From contig NZ_QFRW01000330.1 in NCBI RefSeq assembly GCF_003265355.1, positions 1 through 64,000 on the forward strand: DNA of 64,000 bases, given 5' to 3'. Every line of letters starts with the position of its first letter. Positions within the stretch are counted from its first letter, which is position 1. The stretch comes from Glycomyces dulcitolivorans (GTDB taxonomy: Bacteria > Actinomycetota > Actinomycetes > Mycobacteriales > Micromonosporaceae). The position numbers and the translations under genes were made by a program. Of this stretch, positions 17,689-25,985 are shown piece by piece. Under the pieces are notes generated by a model. It ran no database searches. It was not told the DNA's origin and worked only from the letters and a program-made list of their open reading frames with translations.

Positions 17689-17716
17689 ATGCATCGATTC
17701 ACTTCGATCGATGCAT
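17689..17716. promoter_or_regulatory. Perfect palindrome ATGCATCGAT-N8-ATCGATGCAT
   Basis: Ten-base arms at 17689-17698 and 17707-17716, ending exactly where the -35 hexamer begins. It is a candidate operator for a second factor, or for the LacI protein in an upstream position; the 8-bp spacer is wider than in usual LacI sites. Confidence 0.6.
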
Positions 17717-17745
17717 TGACAGGGCCTGGACGGGACCCCTAACAT
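17716..17745 (+). promoter_or_regulatory. Promoter of the sugar-utilisation operon
   Basis: TTGACA (17716-17721), an 18-bp spacer, then TAACAT (17740-17745). It lies 88 bp upstream of the 17834 start and is the best consensus-like promoter I see in the window. Confidence 0.7.
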
Positions 17746-17759
17746 CGTCTCGACGGCGT

Positions 17760-17777
17760 TCCGAAAAGGTTTTCGGA
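17760..17777. promoter_or_regulatory. LacI-type operator TCCGAAAA-GG-TTTTCGGA
   Basis: A perfect 18-bp palindrome 15 bp past the -10 box, so at or just after the transcription start, a classic repressor position. CGAA...TTCG symmetry is known for Streptomyces LacI-type xylan regulators. The adjacent LacI is the natural candidate to bind here. Confidence 0.65.
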
Positions 17778-17833
17778 GGCTTTCGGCACCGGTCCCCCCG
17801 ACCCGGCACACCTCAAGCGCACGGAGGCGCGCA

Positions 17834-20800
17834 ATGCAGCAACGCCCCCCGTCCACCCGACTCCTCGCCACCGCCGCCGCGACCGCGCTCGCCGCCGGCC
17901 TCCTCGTCATCGGCGCGGGGACCGCCCAGGCCCAGCAGACCATCGGCTACCCCGAGTTCACCGGCGGCGACGCCGTCCCCGACGAGCCCGTCCCCTTCGA
18001 CCTCGACGGCATGATGCCCGCGATGTACGAGGAGGAGCTCGACGGCGGCGCCGGCACCGACTTCTGGATGGACCGCCTCCTCGCCCGCGAAGGCGCCGAC
18101 CCCTCCGGCGACCAGTGGCTCATGACCCGCGGCCGCGCCCTGCTCATGCGCGTCCACGACCCCGACGTGATCGGCTTCGGCGGCCAGTTCGCCTACTACG
18201 ACCCGACCTTCGACCGCGCCTCGAACACCGACGGCTTCACGGTCGACATCGGCGAGGGCGGCTTCACCGAGGACGCGGACGCGCGCCGCCAGACCCCCAG
18301 CCACTGGACCTCCGTGCACGACAACGGCACCCTCACCGCCGAGGTCCAGAAGTTCATCACCCACAACAACACCGCGGTCGCGAACATCACCGTGACCAAC
18401 CACGGCACCGTCGCCACCGTCCCACTCCGCGTCGAATCCGACTTCGCCTGGACGGCTGACGGCGACGAGCTCACCGGCGTCCTCGACGTCCAGAACTCCC
18501 GCCGAGAGCGCCTCACCACCGTCTTCCCGCGCCTCTCCGGCACCGGCCTCACCCCCGCCGACGGCGCCCTCACCGGCGAACTCGAACTCGCCCAAGGCGA
18601 ATCGGCGACATTCAAGGTCCAGCTCGGCATGATCGCCGATGAGATCCCCGAATCGGCCACCGAGTACGAGGCCTACCGCGACGCCGCCCCCGCGGCTGCC
18701 TTCGCGACCCACGTCCAGACCTACAACAAGTGGTGGGCCGACAACCTCCCCTACTTCGACGTTCCCGACGAGGCCCACAAGAAGTTCATCTACTACCGCT
18801 GGTGGCTGATGCGCTACAACTACCTCGACGCCGACATCCCGGGCAACGACTTCCAGTTCCCCACCTCCATCGAGGGCGTCACCGGCTACAACAACGCCAT
18901 CGCCCTCACCGTCCCGATGTTCATCGACGACCTCAAGTACCTGCGCGACCCCGCGTACTCCTACGGCCCCTGGGTCTCCACCGGCGAGTCCTCCGAGGGC
19001 GGCCGCTTCATGGACAACCCCGGCGACCCCGAGAACTGGTCGAACTCCTACGCGCAGTACATCGCCGAGGCCGCCTGGCGCTCCTACCAGATCCACGGTG
19101 GACCGACCGAGGTCGCCGAGAATCTCGCCCGCTACGCCGAAGGCGACGTCAAGGGCCAGCTGGAGACCTTCGACTCGAACGGCAACTGGCTCATCGAGTA
19201 CGACTGGGGCGCCATGACCGGCAACGACGCCGACGCCGTCTCCTTCCACTGGCGCGAAGGCGATCTCGACCGAGCCGAGTCCGCCTACCAGTACTCCGGC
19301 GCCCTCGCCGCCGCCGAGGCCTACGAGCTCGCCGGGAACACCGCCAAGGCCGACGAGATGCGCACGATCGCCGAGAACATCCAGGCCGCCATTACCGACG
19401 TCCTGTGGAACCCCGACACCCAGCTCTTCGAGCACGTCCACGTCGAATCCGGCGACCACGTGCCGTGGAAGGAGATCAACAACTACTACCCCTTCGCGGT
19501 CGGCGCCGTCCCGAACGAGGAGCCCTACACCGACGCGCTGCGCCTGTTCGCCGACCCCGACGAGTACCCCGTGTTCCCTTTCTACACCGCGAACCAGGCC
19601 GACAAGGCCGAAGCGGCCGAACAGGGCAACCCCGGCTCCAACAACTTCTCCCAGATCAACTCCACCGTCCAGTTCAGACTCTTCTCGTCGGCCCTGCGCG
19701 ACTACGACCAGGACGCCATCACCACCGACGACTACAAGAAGCTCCTGTACTGGAACGCCTGGTCCACCTACATCGGCGGCGACACCGCCTGGCCGGACTC
19801 CAACGAGTTCTGGGCCGACTGGGACGGCGAGGAGATCGACTACCGCTCCTGGATCCACCACACCACGCTCGGCTCCAGCATCTGGACCTATGTGGAGGAC
19901 GTCGCGGGCCTGCGACCCCGCTCGGACGATCGAATCGAACTCGCCCCCATCGACATCGGTTGGGACCACTTCACCGTCAACGACCTCCGCTACCGCGACA
20001 GCGACCTGACGATCATCTGGGACGAGCCCGGCGACGGCACCGACCACTACCCCGGCGCCCCCGAGGGCTACTCCGTCTACATCGACGGCACCCGCGCCTT
20101 CACCCTCGACAGCCTCGTCCCGGCCGTCTGGGACCCCGATACCGGCCGCGTCCAGCTCTCCGAGGGCGGCTGCGTCCTCAAGAGCCGCAAGATGAAGCAT
20201 CTCTCCGAGCCCCAGGACGTGGAACTCGACGGGCGCGTCGTCGACGTCTTCGCCAAGGCCGGCGCCGACCTCACCGGCGACGCCGAGAACCTCGCCGAAG
20301 GCCAGCCCGCCACCGCCTCCTTCACCGCCGAAGGCTCCACCGTGGACGGCGCGGTTGACGGCACCACCGTCAACGCCCCCTACTGGTCCAGCGAAGGCTC
20401 CGGCACCGACACCGACTGGTACGAAGTGGACCTCGGCTCCGAGGTGGACATAGACGAACTCCGCCTCTACTTCTACCGCGACAGATCCGTCGACGGCCTC
20501 GCCGAACCCGCCGTCTACCAGGTCCAATACCACGACGGCACCGACTGGACCACCGTCGAGGACCAGACCAAGACCCCCGCGATCCCGCGAGCCAACTACA
20601 ACCAGGTCCAGTTCCCCGAGGTCACCACCGACCGCGTCCGCGTCCTCCTCGACCACCAGGACGGCCACGCCACCGGACTCAAGGAAGTCCAAGTCCTGCA
20701 CACCGGCCACGACGCCGACCCGCCCGAGAACGTCGCCCCCTACACCCTTGCCAGGCAGGACCTCTCCTACCGCCGGCCCATGCAGGCCCTGCTCACCGGC

Positions 20801-21478
20801 ACGGTCAAAGACGACGGCCTCCCCCTCGACGGCGCGCTGACCGCGTCGTGGGCGGCCGTTGACGGGCCCGGCGCGGTCGTCTTCGAGGACCCGACCGCGT
20901 CGAGCACCGTCGCCACCTTCACCGAGCCCGGCGCGTACACGCTCCAGCTCACCGCCACCGACGGCGAAGCCACCACCACCTCCACAGTGGAAATCCAAGT
21001 GGCCGAACCGGACGACCGCAACAACGCCGCTCTCTTCGCCACCCCCACGGCCTCCTACACCTCGCCATGGGAGGACACCACCGCTATCAACGATGGGCTG
21101 GAACCGCCCAGCTCCAACGACGCCGTGAACCCCCGCTGGGGCACCTGGCCCGAAGAGGGCGAGCAGTGGGTCCGACTCGACTGGGACACACCGGTCCGCG
21201 TCAACGCCTCCGACATGTACTTCTTCGACGACGGCGGCGGCGTCCTCGCCCCGGCCGCCTGGAAGATCCAGTACCTCGTCGGCGACCAGTGGACCGACGT
21301 CACCGCCCACGGCCTCTACGGCACCGAGACCGACCAGTACAACCAGGTCGCCTTCGACCCCGTCACCACCACCGCCGTCCGCGCCGTCCTCACCAGCGGC
21401 GACGCCTCAGTCGGCGTCCTCGAATGGAAGGTCTTCACCGAGACGCCCGAACCGACCCCCACCAACCCCGTCAGCTGA
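17834..21478 (+). CDS. Secreted multidomain glycoside hydrolase ((alpha/alpha)6 type) with discoidin-like domains
   Basis: 1214 residues. A signal peptide (about 1-34, ending AQAQ) is followed by a beta-sandwich (about 140-280), then a barrel-like region (about 300-720) rich in aromatic and acidic residues, such as KFIYYRWWLMRYNYLDADI, FPTSIEGVTGYNN and SFHWREGDLDRAESAYQYSG, as in MGH1/GH63-like hydrolases. A discoidin-type domain (about 815-960), an Ig/PKD-like domain (about 965-1058) and a second accessory domain (about 1061-1205) follow. That last domain closely resembles the N-terminal domain of the next gene product. I cannot assign the GH family; by context it may release arabinooligosaccharides outside the cell, like HypBA2 in Bifidobacterium. 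First gene behind the palindrome-flanked promoter. Confidence 0.8.
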   Translation: MQQRPPSTRLLATAAATALAAGLLVIGAGTAQAQQTIGYPEFTGGDAVPDEPVPFDLDGMMPAMYEEELDGGAGTDFWMDRLLAREGADPSGDQWLMTRGRALLMRVHDPDVIGFGGQFAYYDPTFDRASNTDGFTVDIGEGGFTEDADARRQTPSHWTSVHDNGTLTAEVQKFITHNNTAVANITVTNHGTVATVPLRVESDFAWTADGDELTGVLDVQNSRRERLTTVFPRLSGTGLTPADGALTGELELAQGESATFKVQLGMIADEIPESATEYEAYRDAAPAAAFATHVQTYNKWWADNLPYFDVPDEAHKKFIYYRWWLMRYNYLDADIPGNDFQFPTSIEGVTGYNNAIALTVPMFIDDLKYLRDPAYSYGPWVSTGESSEGGRFMDNPGDPENWSNSYAQYIAEAAWRSYQIHGGPTEVAENLARYAEGDVKGQLETFDSNGNWLIEYDWGAMTGNDADAVSFHWREGDLDRAESAYQYSGALAAAEAYELAGNTAKADEMRTIAENIQAAITDVLWNPDTQLFEHVHVESGDHVPWKEINNYYPFAVGAVPNEEPYTDALRLFADPDEYPVFPFYTANQADKAEAAEQGNPGSNNFSQINSTVQFRLFSSALRDYDQDAITTDDYKKLLYWNAWSTYIGGDTAWPDSNEFWADWDGEEIDYRSWIHHTTLGSSIWTYVEDVAGLRPRSDDRIELAPIDIGWDHFTVNDLRYRDSDLTIIWDEPGDGTDHYPGAPEGYSVYIDGTRAFTLDSLVPAVWDPDTGRVQLSEGGCVLKSRKMKHLSEPQDVELDGRVVDVFAKAGADLTGDAENLAEGQPATASFTAEGSTVDGAVDGTTVNAPYWSSEGSGTDTDWYEVDLGSEVDIDELRLYFYRDRSVDGLAEPAVYQVQYHDGTDWTTVEDQTKTPAIPRANYNQVQFPEVTTDRVRVLLDHQDGHATGLKEVQVLHTGHDADPPENVAPYTLARQDLSYRRPMQALLTGTVKDDGLPLDGALTASWAAVDGPGAVVFEDPTASSTVATFTEPGAYTLQLTATDGEATTTSTVEIQVAEPDDRNNAALFATPTASYTSPWEDTTAINDGLEPPSSNDAVNPRWGTWPEEGEQWVRLDWDTPVRVNASDMYFFDDGGGVLAPAAWKIQYLVGDQWTDVTAHGLYGTETDQYNQVAFDPVTTTAVRAVLTSGDASVGVLEWKVFTETPEPTPTNPVS

Positions 21479-21504
21479 CTCCCACCGGCACTAGGAGATT
21501 CACC

Positions 21505-22962
21505 ATGCTGCGCAACGCAACCAGACGCCTCCTCGCCATAGCCGCGGCCGCGGCCCTGGCCTGGACCCTCTTCCTCATCGCGACCCCGGCCCAGGCCCAG
21601 GCCGTGAACGTCGCCCGCTCGGCGACCCCGACCGCCTCCTACACCTCCTCGTGGGAGTCCATCGCCGCGATCAACGACGGCATCGAGCCGCCCGGCTCCA
21701 ACGACACCGCCAACCCCCGCTGGGGCACCTGGCCCCAGACCGGCCAGCAGTGGGTCCAGCTCACCTGGCCCAGCGCCGTCACCGTGTCCTCATCGGACAT
21801 GTACTTCTTCGACGACTCGTTCAACTCCGGCCCCGGCGGTGTCCGCGTCCCCGCCAGCTGGCGCATCGAGTACCTCAACAACGGGACCTGGACCGCCGTG
21901 ACCGGCGCCAGCGCCTACGGCGTCGCCGCGAACGCCTACAACCACACCAACTTCAACGCCGTCACCACCACGGCCGTCCGCGCGGTCCTCCAGAGCGGCG
22001 CCGCCAGCGTCGGCGTCCTCGAATGGAAGGTCTGGGGCACGGGCTCGACCACTCCCTCGGGCAACCCGATCGTGCGCAACATCTACACCGCCGACCCGGC
22101 CACGCTCGTCGTCGGCAACACCATGTACATCTTCTCGGGCCGCGACCAGGCCGCCGCCGGCCAGCAGTCGTTCGTCATGAACGAATGGCACGTTTTCTCT
22201 TCCACCGCACCGGCGAGCAACCAGTCCGCGTGGACCGCGCACGGCGCGCGCCTCTCGCTCTCCACCTTCGCGTGGGCCGGCGCCAACGCCTGGGCGTCCG
22301 AAGTGGTCAGAGGTCCGGACGGCCGCTACTACTGGTTCGTCTCCGTCGACGGCAGCACCGACAACGGCTGGATGAACATCGGCGTCGCGGTCTCGGACAA
22401 CCCGCTCGGCCCGTACGTCGACGCCATCGGCGGCCCGCTCATCTCCGACTCGACCCCGAACTCCTCGGCGCTCAACATCGACCCGACCGTGTTCATCGAC
22501 GACGACGGCCAGATCTACCTCTACTGGGGCTCCTACTGGCAGCCGCGCATGGCGAGGCTCAACCAGAACATGACCTCCCTCGCGAGCGCGGTCACCACCC
22601 CGACCGGCCTCACCGAGTTCTGGGAGGCGCCGTGGATGTTCAAACGCAATGGCGTCTACTACATGGCCTACGCCTCCAACGGCGGCTCGGGCTGCGTCAC
22701 CAGCTCCTCCTACGCGTGCATCCGCTACGCGACCGCCTCGAACCCGGCCGGCCCCTGGACGCACCGCGGCGTCGTCCTCGGCCAGGTCACCTCGACCACC
22801 AACCACCCCGCGATCGAGCAGTTCAACGGCCAGTGGTGGATGGTCTACCACACCGCCGACGCCCCTGGCGGCGGCAACTTCCGCCGCTCGGTCGCCATCG
22901 ACCCCTTGTACTTCAACGCCGACGGGACGATCCAGCAGGTCGTCCAGACCCGGGGGACCTGA
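21505..22962 (+). CDS. Secreted GH43-family glycosidase with N-terminal accessory domain
   Basis: 485 residues: signal peptide (1-33), an accessory beta-sandwich (34-176) nearly the same as the C-terminal domain of the previous protein, then a five-bladed GH43 propeller. The expected catalytic residues are visible: Asp197 in YTADP (base), Asp326 in NIDPTVFIDDDG (pKa modulator) and Glu374 in EFWEAPW (acid), with a His in TTNHPAIEQF. GH43 enzymes are mostly alpha-L-arabinofuranosidases, arabinanases or xylosidases. Context suggests an arabinofuranosidase like HypAA, but specificity is inferred. TAGGAG precedes the ATG; the gap to the previous gene is 26 bp. Confidence 0.88.
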   Translation: MLRNATRRLLAIAAAAALAWTLFLIATPAQAQAVNVARSATPTASYTSSWESIAAINDGIEPPGSNDTANPRWGTWPQTGQQWVQLTWPSAVTVSSSDMYFFDDSFNSGPGGVRVPASWRIEYLNNGTWTAVTGASAYGVAANAYNHTNFNAVTTTAVRAVLQSGAASVGVLEWKVWGTGSTTPSGNPIVRNIYTADPATLVVGNTMYIFSGRDQAAAGQQSFVMNEWHVFSSTAPASNQSAWTAHGARLSLSTFAWAGANAWASEVVRGPDGRYYWFVSVDGSTDNGWMNIGVAVSDNPLGPYVDAIGGPLISDSTPNSSALNIDPTVFIDDDGQIYLYWGSYWQPRMARLNQNMTSLASAVTTPTGLTEFWEAPWMFKRNGVYYMAYASNGGSGCVTSSSYACIRYATASNPAGPWTHRGVVLGQVTSTTNHPAIEQFNGQWWMVYHTADAPGGGNFRRSVAIDPLYFNADGTIQQVVQTRGT

Positions 22963-23009
22963 TGCGCCCCAACCCAACCCCTTGACCCCTGTTCAGTGAG
23001 GAGTAGGCC

Positions 23010-24290
23010 ATGAGATTCCCGAAACGCCGCGCGGCGGTGGTGCTCGCCGCCGCCACGGCACTGGTCGCCGCCGCCTGCAACGGCGGCGGCGGAGGCGGCG
23101 ACCAGGAGGTCGTCCTCGAAGGCGTCGACGACGGCACCACGTTGACCATGTGGACCCGCGCCGCCACCGAGGCCCAGTCGCAGGCCCTTGTGGACGCCTA
23201 CAACGCGGGCCACGAGAACCAGATCGAGCTCACCGTCATCCCCACCGACGACTACCAGACCCGCGTCGGCACCGCCGCGGGCAACCAGGAGCTGCCCGAC
23301 CTGTTCGCCCTTGACGTGGTCTTCGCCCCGAACTTCACCACGGCCGGGGCCTACCTCGATATCACCGACCGCATCGAGGCCCTCGACTTCGCCGACGCCC
23401 TCGCCCCGTCGCACATCGACGTCGGCACCGTGGACGGCGCGAAGTACCTCGTCCCGCACACCCTCGACCTCTCGGTCCTGTTCTACAACAAGGATTTGTA
23501 CACGCAGGCGCGCCTCGACCCCGAGGCCCCACCGACGACCCTCGCCGAGTTCGCCGAGCACGCTCGCGCGGTCGACGCCCTCGGTGGCGACGTCAACGGC
23601 ACGTTCTTCGGCGGCAATTGCGGCGGCTGCTTCGTCTTCACCTGGTGGCCCACGATCTGGGCCTCGGGAGCCGAGGTCATGAATGAGGACGGCACGGAAT
23701 CCCTCCTCGATTCCCCTGAGGCCCTTGAGGTCTACTCGACCTACCGCGGCCTCGTGGAGGACGAGGTCGTCGCGCCCGGCCACGCCGAGGAGACCGGCGC
23801 GACCTGGGTGTCGTACTTCCCCGAAGGGAACATCGGGGTCATGCCGATGCCCTCGACGATGCTCGGCCTCATGCCCGAGGACCTGAACGTCGGCGTCGCG
23901 CCCATCCCGGGCATCGACGGCGGCGAGTCCACGTTCGTCGGCGGCGACTCCATCGGCATCAGCGCCAACTCCGAGCACGCCAACCAGGCGTGGGACTTCC
24001 TGCGCTGGAGCCTCGAAGAGGAGCAGCAGGTCGAGCTCCTCGCCGCCAACGGCGACGTCATGGCCCGCACCGACCTCGCCGACAACGAGTACTACGCCGA
24101 GAACCCGAACGCGGTCGTGATGAACGACCTCGTCCAGGTCGGCCGTACCCCCTACTCGCTCAACTTCGGGCAGACGTTCAACGACCCGCAGGGCCCCTGG
24201 CTCCCGCTGGTCCGCGAAGCCGTCTACGGCGACCCGGACGCGGACCTGAGCGCGCTCAACGACGACGTGACGGCCTCCCTGGGAAGTTAG
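23010..24290 (+). CDS. Sugar ABC transporter substrate-binding lipoprotein
   Basis: A 426-residue family-1 extracellular solute-binding protein. The signal peptide ends in a VAAAC lipobox followed by a Gly run, so the protein is tethered outside the membrane. TTLTMWTRAATEAQSQALVD and GTAAGNQELPDLFALD are typical of oligosaccharide binders. GAGGAG precedes the ATG. It lies between the secreted hydrolases and two permeases, so it probably captures the oligosaccharides they release. No ATPase gene is present, as is common for actinobacterial importers that share one MsiK-type ATPase. Confidence 0.92.
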   Translation: MRFPKRRAAVVLAAATALVAAACNGGGGGGDQEVVLEGVDDGTTLTMWTRAATEAQSQALVDAYNAGHENQIELTVIPTDDYQTRVGTAAGNQELPDLFALDVVFAPNFTTAGAYLDITDRIEALDFADALAPSHIDVGTVDGAKYLVPHTLDLSVLFYNKDLYTQARLDPEAPPTTLAEFAEHARAVDALGGDVNGTFFGGNCGGCFVFTWWPTIWASGAEVMNEDGTESLLDSPEALEVYSTYRGLVEDEVVAPGHAEETGATWVSYFPEGNIGVMPMPSTMLGLMPEDLNVGVAPIPGIDGGESTFVGGDSIGISANSEHANQAWDFLRWSLEEEQQVELLAANGDVMARTDLADNEYYAENPNAVVMNDLVQVGRTPYSLNFGQTFNDPQGPWLPLVREAVYGDPDADLSALNDDVTASLGS

Positions 24291-24303
24291 GAACGACAAC
24301 TCA

Positions 24304-25167
24304 ATGCGACATTCGCGCAAGCTGGCCGGCGCCCTCTACGCCGCCCCCGTGGCGGTGTTCGTGCTGGTCTTCTTCGTCGCGCCGCTGCTGCTGGTCGGAC
24401 GCATGTCCGCGTCCGACTGGCCGCTGCTGGCCGGCGACCGGGGGATCAACCTCCCTCAGAACTATGAGGGGATCGCGGACAACCCGCTGTTCTGGCCCGC
24501 GGTCGGGTTCACCCTCAAGTACACCGGGATCGTCGTCGTCATCCTCATCGGACTCTCCCTGCTCCTGGCGGTCATCGTCGCCGACAACCGCAGGGGCTCA
24601 GGGTTCTTCCGAAGCGCGTACTTCCTGCCGACCACCCTCGGGCTCGCCTCGGCCTCGCTGCTGTTCTTCGGCTTCTACAGCCCCGCGATCGGCCCCCTCG
24701 ACCCGCTCCTGGAATGGGTCGGCCTCGAACCGGTCTCGTGGCTCGGCACCCCCAACGCGGCCCTCTGGTCCACAGTGGCGCTGATCGTGTGGAAGTTCGC
24801 CGGGTTCTTCATGATCATCCTGCTCGTGGGCCTCCAGGCGATCCCCCCGGACGTCTACGAGGCCGCCCGCCTCGACGGCGCGAACCGCTGGCAGTCGTTC
24901 TGGCACGTCACGGTCCCGCTCCTGCGGCCCGCGCTCGGCCTCGTCCTCATCCTCTCGGTCACCGGCTCGCTCCTGGCCTTCGACCAGTTCTTCATCCTCA
25001 CCAAGGGCGGCCCCGACAACTCCACCGTCACCGTCGTCCAGCTGATCTACCGGGAAGCCTTCCAGCGCTTCGACCTCGGCGCCGCGGCCGCGATCTCCGT
25101 GGTCGTCCTCGCCGCGCTCCTGGTCCTCAACATCGTCCAGTTCCGGGCCCTCAGAAGGGACGCGTGA
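24304..25167 (+). CDS. Sugar ABC transporter permease (MalF type)
   Basis: 287 residues with six membrane helices. The EAA loop (YEAARLDGANRWQSFWHVTVP) that contacts the ATPase is intact. It lies 13 bp after the binding-protein gene, and its stop overlaps the start of the next permease (TGATG). It forms one half of the importer channel for the presumed arabinooligosaccharide. Confidence 0.93.
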   Translation: MRHSRKLAGALYAAPVAVFVLVFFVAPLLLVGRMSASDWPLLAGDRGINLPQNYEGIADNPLFWPAVGFTLKYTGIVVVILIGLSLLLAVIVADNRRGSGFFRSAYFLPTTLGLASASLLFFGFYSPAIGPLDPLLEWVGLEPVSWLGTPNAALWSTVALIVWKFAGFFMIILLVGLQAIPPDVYEAARLDGANRWQSFWHVTVPLLRPALGLVLILSVTGSLLAFDQFFILTKGGPDNSTVTVVQLIYREAFQRFDLGAAAAISVVVLAALLVLNIVQFRALRRDA

Positions 25168-25985
25168 TGAGCACCAAGCTCTGGAGCACCTCCTACTACG
25201 TCCTGGCCGGGTCCCTCGCCGTCCTCTTCCTGTTCCCGCTCATCTGGACCGGCTACGCCTCGGTCGCCCCGCACGGCGCCACCAACCAGCAGGACGGCTA
25301 CGGCTTCGGCAACTACGCGAGCCTCCTCGAATACGACGCCGGGCTCCTCCAGTACCTGTGGAACTCCACGTTTGTCTCAGTCCTCACCGTCGCGTTCACC
25401 CTCGCGCTCTCGATCGCCGGCGGCTACGCCTTCGCCCGGTTCACCTTCCGCGGCAAGGACACCCTGTTCCTGCTCACCCTCGCGATCCTCATGGTCCCGT
25501 ACTCGACCCTGCTGATCCCGCTCTACTCGATGCTCGGCGACATCGGTCTGCGCGACTCCCTCATCGGCCTGTCCCTGGTGCTCACCCTCTACCAGCTGCC
25601 GTTCGCGGTCTTCATGATGCGCATCAGCTTCGAGGCCGTCCCCAAGGAGATCGAGGAGTCCGCGATGTGCGACGGCGCCGGCACCTTCGGCGTCCTCACC
25701 CGCATCATGCTCTTCGCCGTCTGGCCCGGCCTGATCACCGTCGGCCTCTTCTCGTTCCTCGCCGCCTGGAACGACTTCATCGCCCCTCTCATTCTCGTCA
25801 GCTCGGCCGACAAGGCCGTGCTGCCGGTGGCCATCGCCAACCTCCGCCAGCAGTCCATGGGCGCCGTCGACTTCGGCGCGACCCAGGCGGGCGTGGTCGT
25901 CATGGCGCTGCCGTGCCTCGTGCTCTTCGCACTGCTGCAACGCCACTATGTCCGAGGATTCATGTCAGGAGCTATCAAAGGATGA
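25167..25985 (+). CDS. Sugar ABC transporter permease (MalG type)
   Basis: 272 residues, six helices, C-terminal member of the permease pair. Its EAA loop reads EIEESAMCDGAGTFGVLTRI, and it ends VRGFMSGAIKG, a common MalG-type tail. The ATG overlaps the upstream stop (TGATG), and its own stop overlaps the GH127 start (ATGA), so the permeases and the intracellular glycosidase are translationally coupled. Confidence 0.93.
   Translation: MSTKLWSTSYYVLAGSLAVLFLFPLIWTGYASVAPHGATNQQDGYGFGNYASLLEYDAGLLQYLWNSTFVSVLTVAFTLALSIAGGYAFARFTFRGKDTLFLLTLAILMVPYSTLLIPLYSMLGDIGLRDSLIGLSLVLTLYQLPFAVFMMRISFEAVPKEIEESAMCDGAGTFGVLTRIMLFAVWPGLITVGLFSFLAAWNDFIAPLILVSSADKAVLPVAIANLRQQSMGAVDFGATQAGVVVMALPCLVLFALLQRHYVRGFMSGAIKG

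Noticed and set aside
17813-21310. A 3.5-kb open frame on the minus strand opposite the large glycosidase
   Set aside because: Its translation is a monotonous Gly/Val/Asp mix with no domain. It is the mirror of a GC-rich gene whose plus-strand product has a signal peptide and recognisable domains.
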